NCBI GenBank assembly: GCA_037953745.1
Contig: JBAKBP010000761.1
Location: forward strand, 124,001-188,000
Length of the DNA stretch: 64,000 nt
Reading direction: 5' to 3'
Origin: Lithodes maja
Taxonomy: Eukaryota; Arthropoda; Malacostraca; Decapoda; Lithodidae
How positions within the stretch are numbered: the first letter of the stretch is position 1; the number at the start of each line of letters is the position of its first letter. This document shows positions 52,571-62,257 of this stretch, piece by piece. A program made the translations under genes and the position numbers. The notes beneath the pieces are model-generated. The model made no database searches. It was not told the DNA's origin and saw only the letters and a program-made list of their open reading frames with translations.

Positions 52571-52771
52571 GTCACGAGCTGTGATATTTAAGAAGTCGAG
52601 CTGGTTCTACAGCTCTAGAATATTTTTCTATTTTAAAGTCACAAGCTGTGATACTGTATAAGTCGAGCTGGTTCTACAGCTCTAGAATATTTTTCTATTT
52701 TAAAGTCACAAGCTGTGATACTGTATAAGTCGAGCTGGTTCTACAGCTCTAGAATATTTTTCTATTGTTAA
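52571..52771 (+). repeat. Three tandem 67-bp repeats in DIRS-B 3' region
   Basis: Copies start at 52,571, 52,638 and 52,705 (GTCACRAGCTGTGATA...). Each holds the short palindrome GAGCTGGTTCTACAGCTC. DIRS-A and DIRS-D have a single copy of the motif, so the triplication is specific to DIRS-B. The second and third copies are nearly identical. Confidence 0.93.
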
Positions 52772-52830
52772 AAGATATATATCATAGTTACAACTAAGTG
52801 TACAATTAAACAACTAAAGTGTACAAATTA

Positions 52831-52994
52831 TATGGAATGTACAAATAGCTTTAAGGACAGAAGATGTAATCCAAGGATATATGTTTCTGTAATAGTTGAA
52901 TAGGAATACAAGTATGGAATGTACAAATAGCTTTAAGGACAGAAGATGTAATCCAAGGATATATGTTTCTGTAATAGTTGAATAGGAATACAAG
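52831..52994 (+). repeat. 82-bp tandem duplication in DIRS-B 3' region
   Basis: TATGGAATGTACAAATAGC starts at 52,831 and 52,913, and the two copies look identical. Nothing codes here. Confidence 0.92.
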
Positions 52995-53236
52995 TAAGTT
53001 CCTAAAACAACAATTGTTTATGAATCTCAATGTGAGATCTTATCATATGTACCTAGTCGGTCAAGTACAAGCAGATATCCTTCGAAGTAACCACTGCTTT
53101 CTTTAAAAAAAAAATACTTTTATTGTATGTAAGCAATAAAGACTTAAATTGTTATGTGATTCTTTGTCTCTACCTTTGGTATTTGTTAGTGGTTTGATAT
53201 TGTCATGAATGTCCCCCTCCAGTCTTGAGATATCAG
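52995..53236 (+). other. DIRS-B 3' noncoding remainder
   Basis: AT-rich sequence leads to GTCATGAATGTCCCCCTCCAG, the conserved lead-in to the complementary region. No gene was seen. Confidence 0.65.
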
Positions 53237-53345
53237 GCATATCGTCAATGATGGAGGGGCCACTAATAAATTATAGGTTTGAGTCCCGGAGGGAAGAATG
53301 AAAACCTAATATTTAGTAGTGACCCCGAAATCATTGATGATGTAG
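53237..53345 (+). repeat. DIRS-B internal complementary region
   Basis: An imperfect palindrome with the same layout as 41,069-41,177. It is the reverse complement of the right end (CGGGACTCAAACCTAT) joined to AATTTATTAGTGGCCCC, close to the DIRS-B left end. Confidence 0.85.
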
Positions 53346-53408
53346 GGCCCTCCCTTCCATCCCCTTCCCATTCGTTTGATGTCTTGAGTTTAGTCTTAAT
53401 ATGTCATT

Positions 53409-53742
53409 AAAGGAAATAGGGCGTCTTGAAGAGCAGCATCAGGGATAGAATCCACCGAGATGGAAGTATTGTATTAATATAACAAGTTTTAAGTTAATTT
53501 TTCTTTTTTCTTTTTTACAAACTTTTTTCGTAGTGAGTACGCCGATCATAAGACGATTCCAAAAGAGAATTAGCGTTGCACTTATGATGTTAGGACTCTT
53601 TCTCCCCGCGGCGGTCGTTTCAAACTGGCTACCCGCGGGCGCTTGAAAGTGGACTATTATACTAATAGGCATATCGTCAATGATTTCGGGGCCACTACTA
53701 AATATTAGGTTTTCATTCTTCCCTCCGGGACTCAAACCTATA
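53409..53742 (+). repeat. DIRS-B right inverted terminal repeat
   Basis: Mirrors 42,130-42,439, with the extra terminal extension seen in DIRS-A. It ends CGGGACTCAAACCTAT next to LINE-A sequence. Confidence 0.85.
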
Positions 53743-54078
53743 TTCTAAACTACCCTCCTTCGGTTTCTATCCCTCCATCTGTGCCTTTGTCTCTAATTTC
53801 CTTTCCGGCCGTTCCATAGTTGCGGTTGTGGATGGCCATCGCTCACTTCCTCATCCTATCAACTCCGGTGTTCCTCAGAGCTCTGTCCTATCTCCCATTC
53901 TCTTTCTAATTTTCATAAATGATCTTCTCAACTGTACCTCCAGTCCCATCCATTCATACGCAGACGACTCAACCTTACACTACTCAATCAGTTTTCCAAA
54001 ATGCTCCAGCCAGCAATCCCTCAAAAACAAACGTAATGAATTAAGCCATACAACACTTATCTTCTGATCTAACTACTA
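53743..54078 (+). pseudogene. LINE-A piece 3: RT palm with YADD
   Basis: It resumes LINE-A after DIRS-B: SKLPSFGFYPSICAFVSNFL, NSGVPQSSVLSPILFLIFIN and HSYADDSTLHYS, with the catalytic aspartates present. A stop at about 54,066 and then the CAG-ended element terminate this piece. Confidence 0.88.
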
Positions 54079-55037
54079 CAGTAAAACCCCTCCCATCCGG
54101 AAACCCAAGACTTTCGGACAGGCATTCGGGTTCGGACATATGCCCAAGCCATTCGGACAAGGCCGAATGGCAGGGGGAAAAACATCGAGTTCGGACCGAA
54201 CAGCATTGTGGGTAAGTTTCTATTCGCGCCAAAAGTATTGTTTACATCTAGTCAGGTAGTCCGCCCCAAAAAGCGCCGATCTAGAAATTATCCCCGTGTT
54301 TGTGCTATTATATCTACTCGCCTGCCCCACCAAGATGGATAGTGATGTTGTGATGACTTTCAAGGAAGCGGAGAGTGGAGAGAAGGCTGGTGAGGCTCGT
54401 GAGAAGGCTGTTTAAAGTTGATTAGGCTAAGTTATGCCTCAATATATTACAGTATTGCAAAAATAAGAAGGTAAAAGTTGATTTACTGTGATAAGAAAAT
54501 AAAAAGTTCAGTTAATTTTTTAAGTGGCAAAAAGTGTTCAGTGTTCTAATGTGTACAGTACATGAAAAATGTGCTACAGTTGCAATCATTGTTTTTGTAT
54601 GGCACCGGCCTCCACTACCACCCACTCCACTCCACCCTACACTCTACACCCTACTCCACCTTCACTGTCCACTCCACTTATAGTACAGGTCAGTAAGAAA
54701 AGGACACTGTGTTGCTTTGTAATGTAACAGTTGTAGATATAAAATGTAGATACAGTAGGCATATGGATGAGATGGGTTAGGTATGAAAGGGATATGTTCT
54801 TATGTAGCCTACATTACACTAATATCTTTTTTCAGATCCAGTGTATTTAGATTAGGAAGGTACTGGACATTACAAAGTTAGCAACTCAGACATCATTATC
54901 TCTGACATCCGGAGTAGTCCGAGTTAGAGAACCGGACATAATTATCTCTGACATCCAGTATTGTCCGGTTCGTATGGGACCTATTCGGACACCGCCAGAT
55001 CTGGATTTTTGGCAGATCCGGACAGGGTTTCCCCCTG
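54079..55037. mobile_element. CAG-ended DNA transposon derivative (pogo/Tigger-like ends)
   Basis: The left end is CAGTAAAACCCCTCCCATCC and the right end on the minus strand CAGGGGGAAACCCTGTCC, both followed by a CCGGA motif, forming imperfect inverted repeats. TA flanks the left end (54,077-54,078) and occurs two bases beyond the right (55,040-55,041). Near both ends are CATTCGG/TTCGGACA repeats. There is no transposase. It separates LINE-A pieces 3 and 4. The superfamily is a guess from CAG ends and TA. Confidence 0.62.
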
Positions 55038-55039
55038 AT

Positions 55040-55795
55040 TAGTCCGTTTTATACTGTATTTCCAATTGGGGCAGAGGAAACCTTGTTGCCTTTAATGCTT
55101 CAAAAACCAAATTTCTTCATCTTACTACCCGTCGGGAACTTCCAGAGGACTATCCCTTTTCCTTCAACAATACAAAAATCAATCCTTCATCTTCTCTCAA
55201 TATTCTCGGTGTCACTTTTTCTTCTGCTCTCTCTTGGAAGGACCATATTACCAGTCTTGCTAAGGCAGCCTCCCAGAAGCTGGGTGTGCTCAACCACCTC
55301 AAGGGGTTCTTTACCCCTGCACAGCTTCTTGCTCTGTACAGGGTCACAGTGCGTCCTTGTATTGAGTATTGTTCACATGTGTGGGGAGGATCCTCTCACA
55401 CCACACTCCTAGACTAAATAGAAAGGAAAGCCTTTCGTATCATGAACTCCCGTCCACTCACCAACTCTCTGCAATCTCTCTCTCTTCGCCAATATGCTGC
55501 AACTCTCTCGCTATTCTATCGCTACTACAATAATCAGTGTTCCTCAGAGCTCTCCCAGTGTATACCACCTCCTCTATGTACCCGTCTTGCAACACAATCC
55601 CACCCCTACTCTGTGCAACTCTCCAACCCAAGAGTAAAATGTTATTCTGTCTTTCTTCTATTCAACAGCTGAGCTCTGGAATTCTCTCCCAGAATCAGTC
55701 TGTCCCTCTTCCTATGACTTAAATTGCTTCAAACTTTGTGTGTCCAGGCATTTTGGGAATTTTTCCCTCTAAAACCCTTTAACACAGAACTAGAA
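55040..55795 (+). pseudogene. LINE-A piece 4: RT thumb and C-terminus
   Basis: It continues LINE-A: WGRGNLVAFNASKTKF, LNILGVTFSSALSWKDHI, VRPCIEYCSHVWGGSS, then a stop in the middle (near 55,415), LRQYAATLSLFYRYYNNQC and a C-terminal NCFKLCVSRHF-like end. The same blocks occur in LINE-B. The end of the element lies between about 55,770 and 55,833, and no poly-A is visible. Confidence 0.85.
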
Positions 55796-55833
55796 AGCTA
55801 AAATTATAATATGCTATAGGTTGTAGTTGTAGC

Positions 55834-56270
55834 TTACTGCTTAGACACAGCTTTCCAACATAGGTTACTGCTTAGACACAGCTTTCCAACATAGGTTACT
55901 GCTTAGACACAGCTTTCCAACATAGGTTACTGCTTAGACACAGCTTTCCAACATAGGTTACTGCTTAGACACAGCTTTCCAACATAGGTTACTGCTTAGA
56001 CACAGCTTTCCAACATAGGTTACTGCTTAGACACAGCTTTCCAACATAGGTTACTGCTTAGACACAGCTTTCCAACATAGGTTACTGCTTAGACACAGCT
56101 TTCCAACATAGGTTACTGCTTAGACACAGCTTTCCAACATAGGTTACTGCTTAGACACAGCTTTCCAACATAGGTTACTGCTTAGACACAGCTTTCCAAC
56201 ATAGGTTACTGCTTAGACACAGCTTTCCAACATAGGTTACTGCTTAGACACAGCTTTCCAACATAGGTTA
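55834..56270 (+). repeat. 31-bp tandem array, 14 copies
   Basis: The unit ACATAGGTTACTGCTTAGAC plus ACAGCTTTCCA is repeated head to tail 14 times with essentially no variation. It starts right after the end of LINE-A. There are no spacers between units. Confidence 0.97.
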
Positions 56271-56818
56271 GAAGAATCATAAAATGCCAAGATCAGATGA
56301 TTAATGAATGTGCATCCTGTTGTACATAAATAATTAAATGAACAAATGAAATATACATTACCTTACAATCACATGTATTTGCATACATTAATACAAGATT
56401 ATTCAGTATTACTACTGTATCACAATATTTACAGACACTGTTAATCAAAATATAATTCAATATATTAGCGAGTAGCTAAAATTAAAATATAATGTTTCTC
56501 TTGTGAGTTATGTACAAGTACTAAAATGCCCTAGAACGAGAAGCCCACCACAGAAGCCACGAGCGAACACCACACAGAAACACCCGAAAGAAAGGTCCAC
56601 AGAACGAAAGGACCAGGTGACCGAGCCAACCAGTTCAGATAGGCCGAAGCAGCTCCAAACCACACCTGCCTACCCTTTCTAAACACTGACCTTTCCCACA
56701 CCTCGCGTATACACTACCCCTCGTGTCCTACACCTCTACCTACATGATGACGAACATAAATACACCTTAAAGTTAATACACCCATGCCCTGTCCCTAAAT
56801 TAGGATGTCAATATCAAC
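56271..56818. other. No gene recognised
   Basis: AT-rich, then a more mixed stretch between the tandem array and the G2 LTR. Only short frames occur. The four bases before the LTR are CAAC, whose partner would lie outside the window. Confidence 0.45.
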
Positions 56819-58622
56819 TGTTACGGCTGGATCGGCAATACATATTCGGGATTCTTGATCGTAGGACAGAAATGGCTTATGTGACAACGACACGCTCGAT
56901 TCCAGTCCCAAATACTATATGCTCCAGACAACAAAAGCACCAACGCCCTACAGAGTTATCGTCTATGGTAACGAGGTACCTTAACTCGGCGAAAGTGTAC
57001 AACAGGGGTAGGCTATGAGGCTAAACTCCCTCAGACATTTATAGGTTACGTTATTACTAAAGAAATGCAATACTCAAGAAACTACGTTAATATTAAGCCT
57101 CTAATAATGTAGAATAGAAGCAGGCTAAAGGTATGACAGTGAAATGCTAAATGACAAATGTACACGCCTACTTGAAAGCGCGTGCACTAGAATAACTGTC
57201 CCCTACTAACATGCACTAGCATGTAGCATACAAGATGTTCATGATCCAGTAGATACCTAATAATACACATGGAAGGAACATAAATAGTAGTCACTTATTA
57301 TAAGAATGAATCTATACTTGGAATAACTAAAAGGTTGCAGGCAACAGTACTGCGCCGGTAGCCTACTACCGCATAGGCTACTTCGCTTCTCTCACTCTGT
57401 CTCCCCTCTGAGTCCGTATGCGCCCTACGCAATAGAACTCCGGAAACAGCAGCAAAACGACAGTGCAGTTATTTGATACATGAAAGTATTAATAGTGTTG
57501 TCTAGTGTGTGAGTAATGTGTATTGTAAAGTGTTACATACATAAACTTAAAGAGAGCTGCAATGCATAGTAAAATAAAGATATAACCCACTCATCATCCC
57601 CATGTGTTCTAGCTAGCAGGCCAAGTCACAGGAACAACGAGTCCCAGCACCGAAAGCGAGAACCCAGGAAAAGACTGTAGAGAACACAAGGACAGATAAA
57701 TTACGTTACTCTACTATACCGGCACTACGAGCGAGCTGTAGTCTCTGGTACTACAGTCGCTCCTGGCTCGGTAGGCAAATCAAGGCTAAGTCCTCGCCCC
57801 TCTACAGACAACTCCTGGGCATGGTCGGGCTCTTACACATGGCACTAGTCTAGTCACAAATTGGATGATGAGCTGGGCATATAACTCGTGAACATGTAGA
57901 ACGTTCACCAACTATCCTCATCAAGAAGATCGCTGTTCACATTAACCCCTTAAATCTAATACATGTAAATATATGCTTGTCCTAAGAGTAATACGAGAGG
58001 TGAGTGCTGAAACTCCTTTAGGACCTCAAGGGAAGGGTATGCATTTAAATAGAGAGAAGAATGAAATGAGAGTAATGTCGTCAGAGAGAAAGAGTGCAAC
58101 CGTGAGAAATTGGGAGAGAGGGCAAGGGATGTTAGAGTCTCAAAGGTTCTAGGCAACCTGGTCATAGAGCACACAGCGAGCCTCCAGGCAATGTGCTGTA
58201 CGACAACATGGGCAGCCCAAGCAGCATAGGCAGGCGGCAATGTACTACCAACCCTGTCGCACCTAGCTATAAGCGCAGGGCTGCCAACCGGTCCATACGT
58301 CTGGCAACCACCCCCCCGGCAGCGTGGCGCACCGCTACCCTCTCGCTCTGAAGTCTAACTCACTCTCTCTCTCTGAATTCCCACTGTCTTATCTATCAAC
58401 TTCTCTATTGATACTACATATTAAATGGAAGGTCTCGACATGGCTTAAAACAAAACCCACCACTGGTTAGCAAATGACGAGACCTTTGCAGAGATACAAA
58501 GAACATAGTTATACGTTGTCACACTCAATATAAGCAGCCAGCATGGTACACGGTCCGTGACGGTACAGTGGAGTACCAAGGAGTACAATCAGGTTACGTT
58601 GCTACGCACTGGGTGCGTCACA
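56819..58622 (-). repeat. G2 3' LTR (1,804 bp)
   Basis: It begins TGTTACGGCTGG and ends GTGCGTCACA on plus, like the G1 LTR (TGTTACGACCGG, ATGCGTCACA). A TATTTAAA motif on the minus strand near 58,043-58,051 is a possible TATA box. The short minus frame at 57,956-58,240 is not taken as a gene. Confidence 0.9.
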
Positions 58623-58634
58623 GCCCCCCCAAGA
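58623..58634 (-). promoter_or_regulatory. G2 polypurine tract
   Basis: The minus strand reads TTGGGGGGGGC directly before the LTR start TGTGACGC, equivalent to the G1 tract. Confidence 0.85.
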
Positions 58635-58902
58635 TTTTAGATAATCGACCTTAGAAGCATTATCAAAATCTGACAGGCAACCAACCGACCTGCTACCCTT
58701 AGCTGCCACTAATTGCAAAAGGTGCACAACAACTGAAGTGTGAATTATACATAAAACACAATATCGCATGCATCATGCTACAACAATAAAGACTTACAAA
58801 ACTAAAACAAATTTTCTCGTTTATTTTATTGTTTTATAATCTTTTTGGACGGCGTTATGATAGCCTAATTTTACTCCTGCTCAACCCACACACCGTGCAC
58901 GA

Positions 58903-60189
58903 CTATCCTGGATCATCAACCCTTGATAGACAATCTGCTATCACGTTCTCACTCCCGGCAATATGCTGAATGTTGAGATTATACTCTTGGAGCATTAGGG
59001 ACCACCTGGTCAACCGCATATTCCGATTGTGAAACTGATTTAGGAATTTCAAGGGATGATGGTCCGTATAAATCGTCACTACCGGGCCGTAGGCTGGAAC
59101 ATAAACTTCGAAATGTTTGAGCGACAAAACGATAGCAAGAAGCTCCTTCTCTATAGTCGAGTAATTCCTTTGTGCCGAATTAAACTTGCGAGAAAAGAAG
59201 CTCACTGGGTGTTCCAAGCCCTCGGAATCAGTCTGCAGTAACACTGCCCCGGCACCCACACCGCTGGCATCAGTCGCCAGCTGAAAACTCCTGGAAAAGT
59301 CTGGGGCTCTCAAAATCGGATGTGTACACAGCAGGTGCTTGACTAGGTCGAAAGCCCTCTGACACTCCGAAGCCCAACAGAACTTCACTGACTTCGACAG
59401 TAGATCAGTTAACGGTGCTAAGACAGTAGAGTATCCCCGGATGAAGCGCCTATAATAGCCTATCATACCTAGGAACCGCATGACCTGACGCTTAGTGGTG
59501 GGCCTGGGAAACATATTGATAGCCTGTATCTTGCTCAGGGGGGGGCACACCCGGCCTAACCCGACCACGAAGCCAAGATACTGCACAGTAGCCTTTACAA
59601 ACTCGCACTTCCTCAGGTTCACCACCAGCCCAGCATCGTGCAACTTCCCAAACAGGGTCTCTAAGTGCCTTAGGTGATTTTCAAAATTGTCATCATACAC
59701 TATCACGTCATCAAGGTAGACCGTGCAGTTAGGGATTTCGTCACAAATATCGTTCATCAGGTTCTGAAACGTGGCAGGTGCGTTCTTAAGCCCATAAGGC
59801 ATTACGTTACATTGGTAGGTCTTGCCATCTACCACAAAACCACAAACTTGCTTAGCTCGGTCCGACAGGGGTACTTGCCAGTAGCCTTTTACAAGATCAA
59901 TTTTAGTAAGGTACTTTGCATTCCCTATCTTGTCCACGCTGTCGTCAACTCGAGGCAAAGGGTAAGGGTTGGTAGTGGTCAAGCCATTTAGCCTACGAAA
60001 ATCTATGCAGAACCGCACCTTGCCGTCAGGTTTTGGCTGCAACGTGACGGGTGATGTCCACTTCACATAACCTTCAGTGATCATCCCTCTCTCAACCATG
60101 TACTTTAACTCCTCCCGTAAAGCTGGCAACTTTACCGGGGGCACACGGTAGGGCACTGACTTGAAGGGCACATTATCACCGACGTCCAC
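58903..60189 (-). CDS. G2 Pol: reverse transcriptase and RNase H
   Basis: The 428-codon frame is intact. RT blocks are VKWTSPVTLQPKPDGKVRFC, DFRRLN, KIDLVKGYWQVPL, MPYGLKNAPATFQNLMN and the active site VYLDDVIVY (about residues 156-161). The connection and RNase H follow: FLGMIGYYRRFI, LATDASGVGAGAVL, YSTIEKELLAIVLSLKHF, YTDHHPLKFL and ENVIADCLSR. It ends near DDPG with no integrase after it, where most gypsy elements place one. The ATG used is not the biological start: the same reading continues upstream (AEHPGLTTQVTHDVDVGD) to a frame break near 60,270 that separates it from the integrase frame. It copies element RNA in cytoplasmic particles. Confidence 0.95.
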   Translation of the reverse strand: MDVGDNVPFKSVPYRVPPVKLPALREELKYMVERGMITEGYVKWTSPVTLQPKPDGKVRFCIDFRRLNGLTTTNPYPLPRVDDSVDKIGNAKYLTKIDLVKGYWQVPLSDRAKQVCGFVVDGKTYQCNVMPYGLKNAPATFQNLMNDICDEIPNCTVYLDDVIVYDDNFENHLRHLETLFGKLHDAGLVVNLRKCEFVKATVQYLGFVVGLGRVCPPLSKIQAINMFPRPTTKRQVMRFLGMIGYYRRFIRGYSTVLAPLTDLLSKSVKFCWASECQRAFDLVKHLLCTHPILRAPDFSRSFQLATDASGVGAGAVLLQTDSEGLEHPVSFFSRKFNSAQRNYSTIEKELLAIVLSLKHFEVYVPAYGPVVTIYTDHHPLKFLNQFHNRNMRLTRWSLMLQEYNLNIQHIAGSENVIADCLSRVDDPG

Positions 60190-62257
60190 GTCGTGCGTTA
60201 CCTGAGTAGTGAGACCTGGGTGTTCGGCGAAAACAGAGGGGTATGACCTGAACAGGCCTAGGACAGCAGCACCCGTGCTCAGGCAGGTGACTTACAGCTT
60301 GCCTAGCCTCTTGTTCAGTATTCCCCGCCCACTGTTCCGCAGAAATGACACAGTCCCAGCTATCCTCCTCAGCAGCATGACTGTCCCCACCTCCTTCTCC
60401 ACCCTGGCCGCTGCAGGCCAGCACAGGGACAGTGAGAGGCTCTGAGGGGCATCTCACATACTCTTTCATGAGGTTAACATGACATAACTGATGTTTTTTT
60501 CTACGGTCAGGTGTTGCAACGAGATAATCAAGGTCGGACAGTTTCTTAGCCACCACATACGGCCCAATAAACTTGGCAGAAAGGGGGTGTCCAGGCAAAG
60601 GTAAAAGCAACATTACCTCCTGACCCACCGAAAACTCCCGAAGCTTCACCTTGGCGTCATACTGGTGCTTCATGACCGCCTGTGCATTAACCAAGTTATT
60701 ACCTGCCGCTGCCATGCAACCTATAAGTCTCTCCCGGCTCTCAAGGATATATTTAAGTACAGACACCGGCTTCTCTTCGCCCTCCCAGATCTCTTTCACC
60801 ATACTTAAAGGTCCTCTCACATTATGGCCAAAGACTAGTTGATTTGGACTGAACCCCAGGCTCTCTCCTGGGACTTCACGTGCAGCGAACAGAACATACG
60901 GCAGACCCAAATCCCAATCAGTGTCATGTTCTGCACAGTAACAGCGTAGCATACTCTTCAGGGTCGAGTGCCACCGCTCCAAGACTCCCTGACTCTCGGG
61001 ATGGTAGGCTGACGACACTACAGAACATATACCGTGCAACTGAAGGGTTTGCTTGAACAATTTGGATGTAAAATTGCTCCCCTGGTCTGACTGCACCTCA
61101 CGTGGAAATCCATAACGGGAACAGAACAATAATAAGTTTTTAACAACTGCCTTTGCCGAGCCGTTTCTCATGGGGTATGCGTCCGGGTATCTCGTAGCCA
61201 CATCCATGATTGTCACCAGGAATTTATTGCCACTACTAGTAGGCGGGAAAGGGCCAACCAAATCTACTACAACTTTGCTGAACGGAGGCCCGGTGACAGG
61301 TATGGGAAACAAAGGTGCCTTCGGGATTGTCTGGTTAGGCTTCCCCGTTGTCTGGCAGGTCGCACACCCAGCCACCCATGCACAGACATCAGCCTTGACC
61401 CCAGGCCACCAGAAAAACCTGCCCAATGCCGCCAATGTTTTTGTTACCCCCAAATGACCCGCCACCGGCACATCATGCGCCAGACACAATAAGGACTCTC
61501 TATACTTATTTGGAACAACCACCTGGTCTACTACCCTCGCACCGCCCTCCCACTTCGATTTGGGGTCTAGAAATCTGCGGTACAATATCCTGTTGAGCCT
61601 AAAGAAATCTCCCGGCTTCGCATCCCCATCTTCCTCCAACTCTATGGCACCATTGCTATAACGAGCTAGGCTAGCGTCTTGCAGCTGCTGCTCACTAATG
61701 TCCCTGGGCGTCAATGCATCAAGATGGTTTTGTAATAAGACATTACCCCGGCTAGTAGGCTCTACTGCCTTAGTGGCTCTCGCTACAGCTCTTGCCTCAC
61801 GCGAAGTCTTACCCAACTCTGCCTTGTTACACACCATATCTGGGCCAGAGTCAACTCCCGTGTTTATTATAGGTCCAAGTACCGAATCACCGAGAAGTGC
61901 AGCAGAATCAATGTCCCTTTTCCTGCCCTTAGCAACCTTCTCCTGATCCTTCCTCCACTGTCCCCGAGGTTGAGTGCTAGGCTGTGCAGGAGCCGCAGAG
62001 CGAGATCGGGTTACCACACAGGCCATCTCATCCTGTTGGCACCTCCCAACCCATTCCCGATTCTCACCATCCACGTCGGCCGCCCTCTCGGCAACGACTA
62101 AGGGTGGAGTCCCGGAAGTGGGCACCGCAAAGTCGTTGCCGAGAAGAAGGTCGACGCCCTCAACTGGCAAACACTCAACGATCCCTACATCCAGCTCCCT
62201 GCACACCTCTCCCACTCTCAACTCCAACCTCACAAGTGGGTAATGACCTCGTAGCAT
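60176..62257 (-). CDS. G2 Pol: protease C-terminus and integrase
   Basis: The 693-codon frame starts inside protease (LDVGIVECLPVEGVDLLLGND). The integrase has an HHCC zinc-binding region (H261 in AHDVPVAGHLG, ending CATC) and a DD35E core: D332 in VVDLVGPFPP, D391 in SDQGSNF and E427 in SQGVLERWHS. The C-terminal region follows (VGQEVMLLLPLPGHPLSAKFIGPYVV). Catalytic residues are intact. After it comes a glutamate/glycine-rich spacer leading to RT. One extra T near 62,245 relative to G1 shifts protease out of the gag frame, and a second break near 60,270 ends this frame early. The ATG is not a natural start; Gag-Pol would be continuous. Confidence 0.93.
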   Translation of the reverse strand: MLRGHYPLVRLELRVGEVCRELDVGIVECLPVEGVDLLLGNDFAVPTSGTPPLVVAERAADVDGENREWVGRCQQDEMACVVTRSRSAAPAQPSTQPRGQWRKDQEKVAKGRKRDIDSAALLGDSVLGPIINTGVDSGPDMVCNKAELGKTSREARAVARATKAVEPTSRGNVLLQNHLDALTPRDISEQQLQDASLARYSNGAIELEEDGDAKPGDFFRLNRILYRRFLDPKSKWEGGARVVDQVVVPNKYRESLLCLAHDVPVAGHLGVTKTLAALGRFFWWPGVKADVCAWVAGCATCQTTGKPNQTIPKAPLFPIPVTGPPFSKVVVDLVGPFPPTSSGNKFLVTIMDVATRYPDAYPMRNGSAKAVVKNLLLFCSRYGFPREVQSDQGSNFTSKLFKQTLQLHGICSVVSSAYHPESQGVLERWHSTLKSMLRCYCAEHDTDWDLGLPYVLFAAREVPGESLGFSPNQLVFGHNVRGPLSMVKEIWEGEEKPVSVLKYILESRERLIGCMAAAGNNLVNAQAVMKHQYDAKVKLREFSVGQEVMLLLPLPGHPLSAKFIGPYVVAKKLSDLDYLVATPDRRKKHQLCHVNLMKEYVRCPSEPLTVPVLACSGQGGEGGGDSHAAEEDSWDCVISAEQWAGNTEQEARQAVSHLPEHGCCCPRPVQVIPLCFRRTPRSHYSGNARRGRR

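Larger units (their letters stand above)
42130..53742 (+). mobile_element. DIRS-B: DIRS1-like element with nested LINE-C, retroposon, M6, LINE-D
   Basis: It has the same organisation as DIRS-A: left repeat, leader, ORF1, RT-RNase H, recombinase, 3' noncoding region, complementary region, right repeat. It inserted into LINE-A between pieces 2 and 3. Four later insertions interrupt it. It is dead: the RT active-site aspartate is replaced and much of the recombinase is deleted. Left and right limits are accurate to a few bases. Confidence 0.87.

Noticed and set aside
55834..56270. CRISPR-like direct repeats
   Set aside because: Units of 31 bp are contiguous, with no spacers, in a eukaryotic transposon-rich region. 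It is a tandem satellite.
62175..62257. Programmed ribosomal frameshift between Gag and Pol in G2
   Set aside because: G1 reads through the same place in one frame, and G2 differs there by a single extra T, so mutation or sequencing error is more likely.
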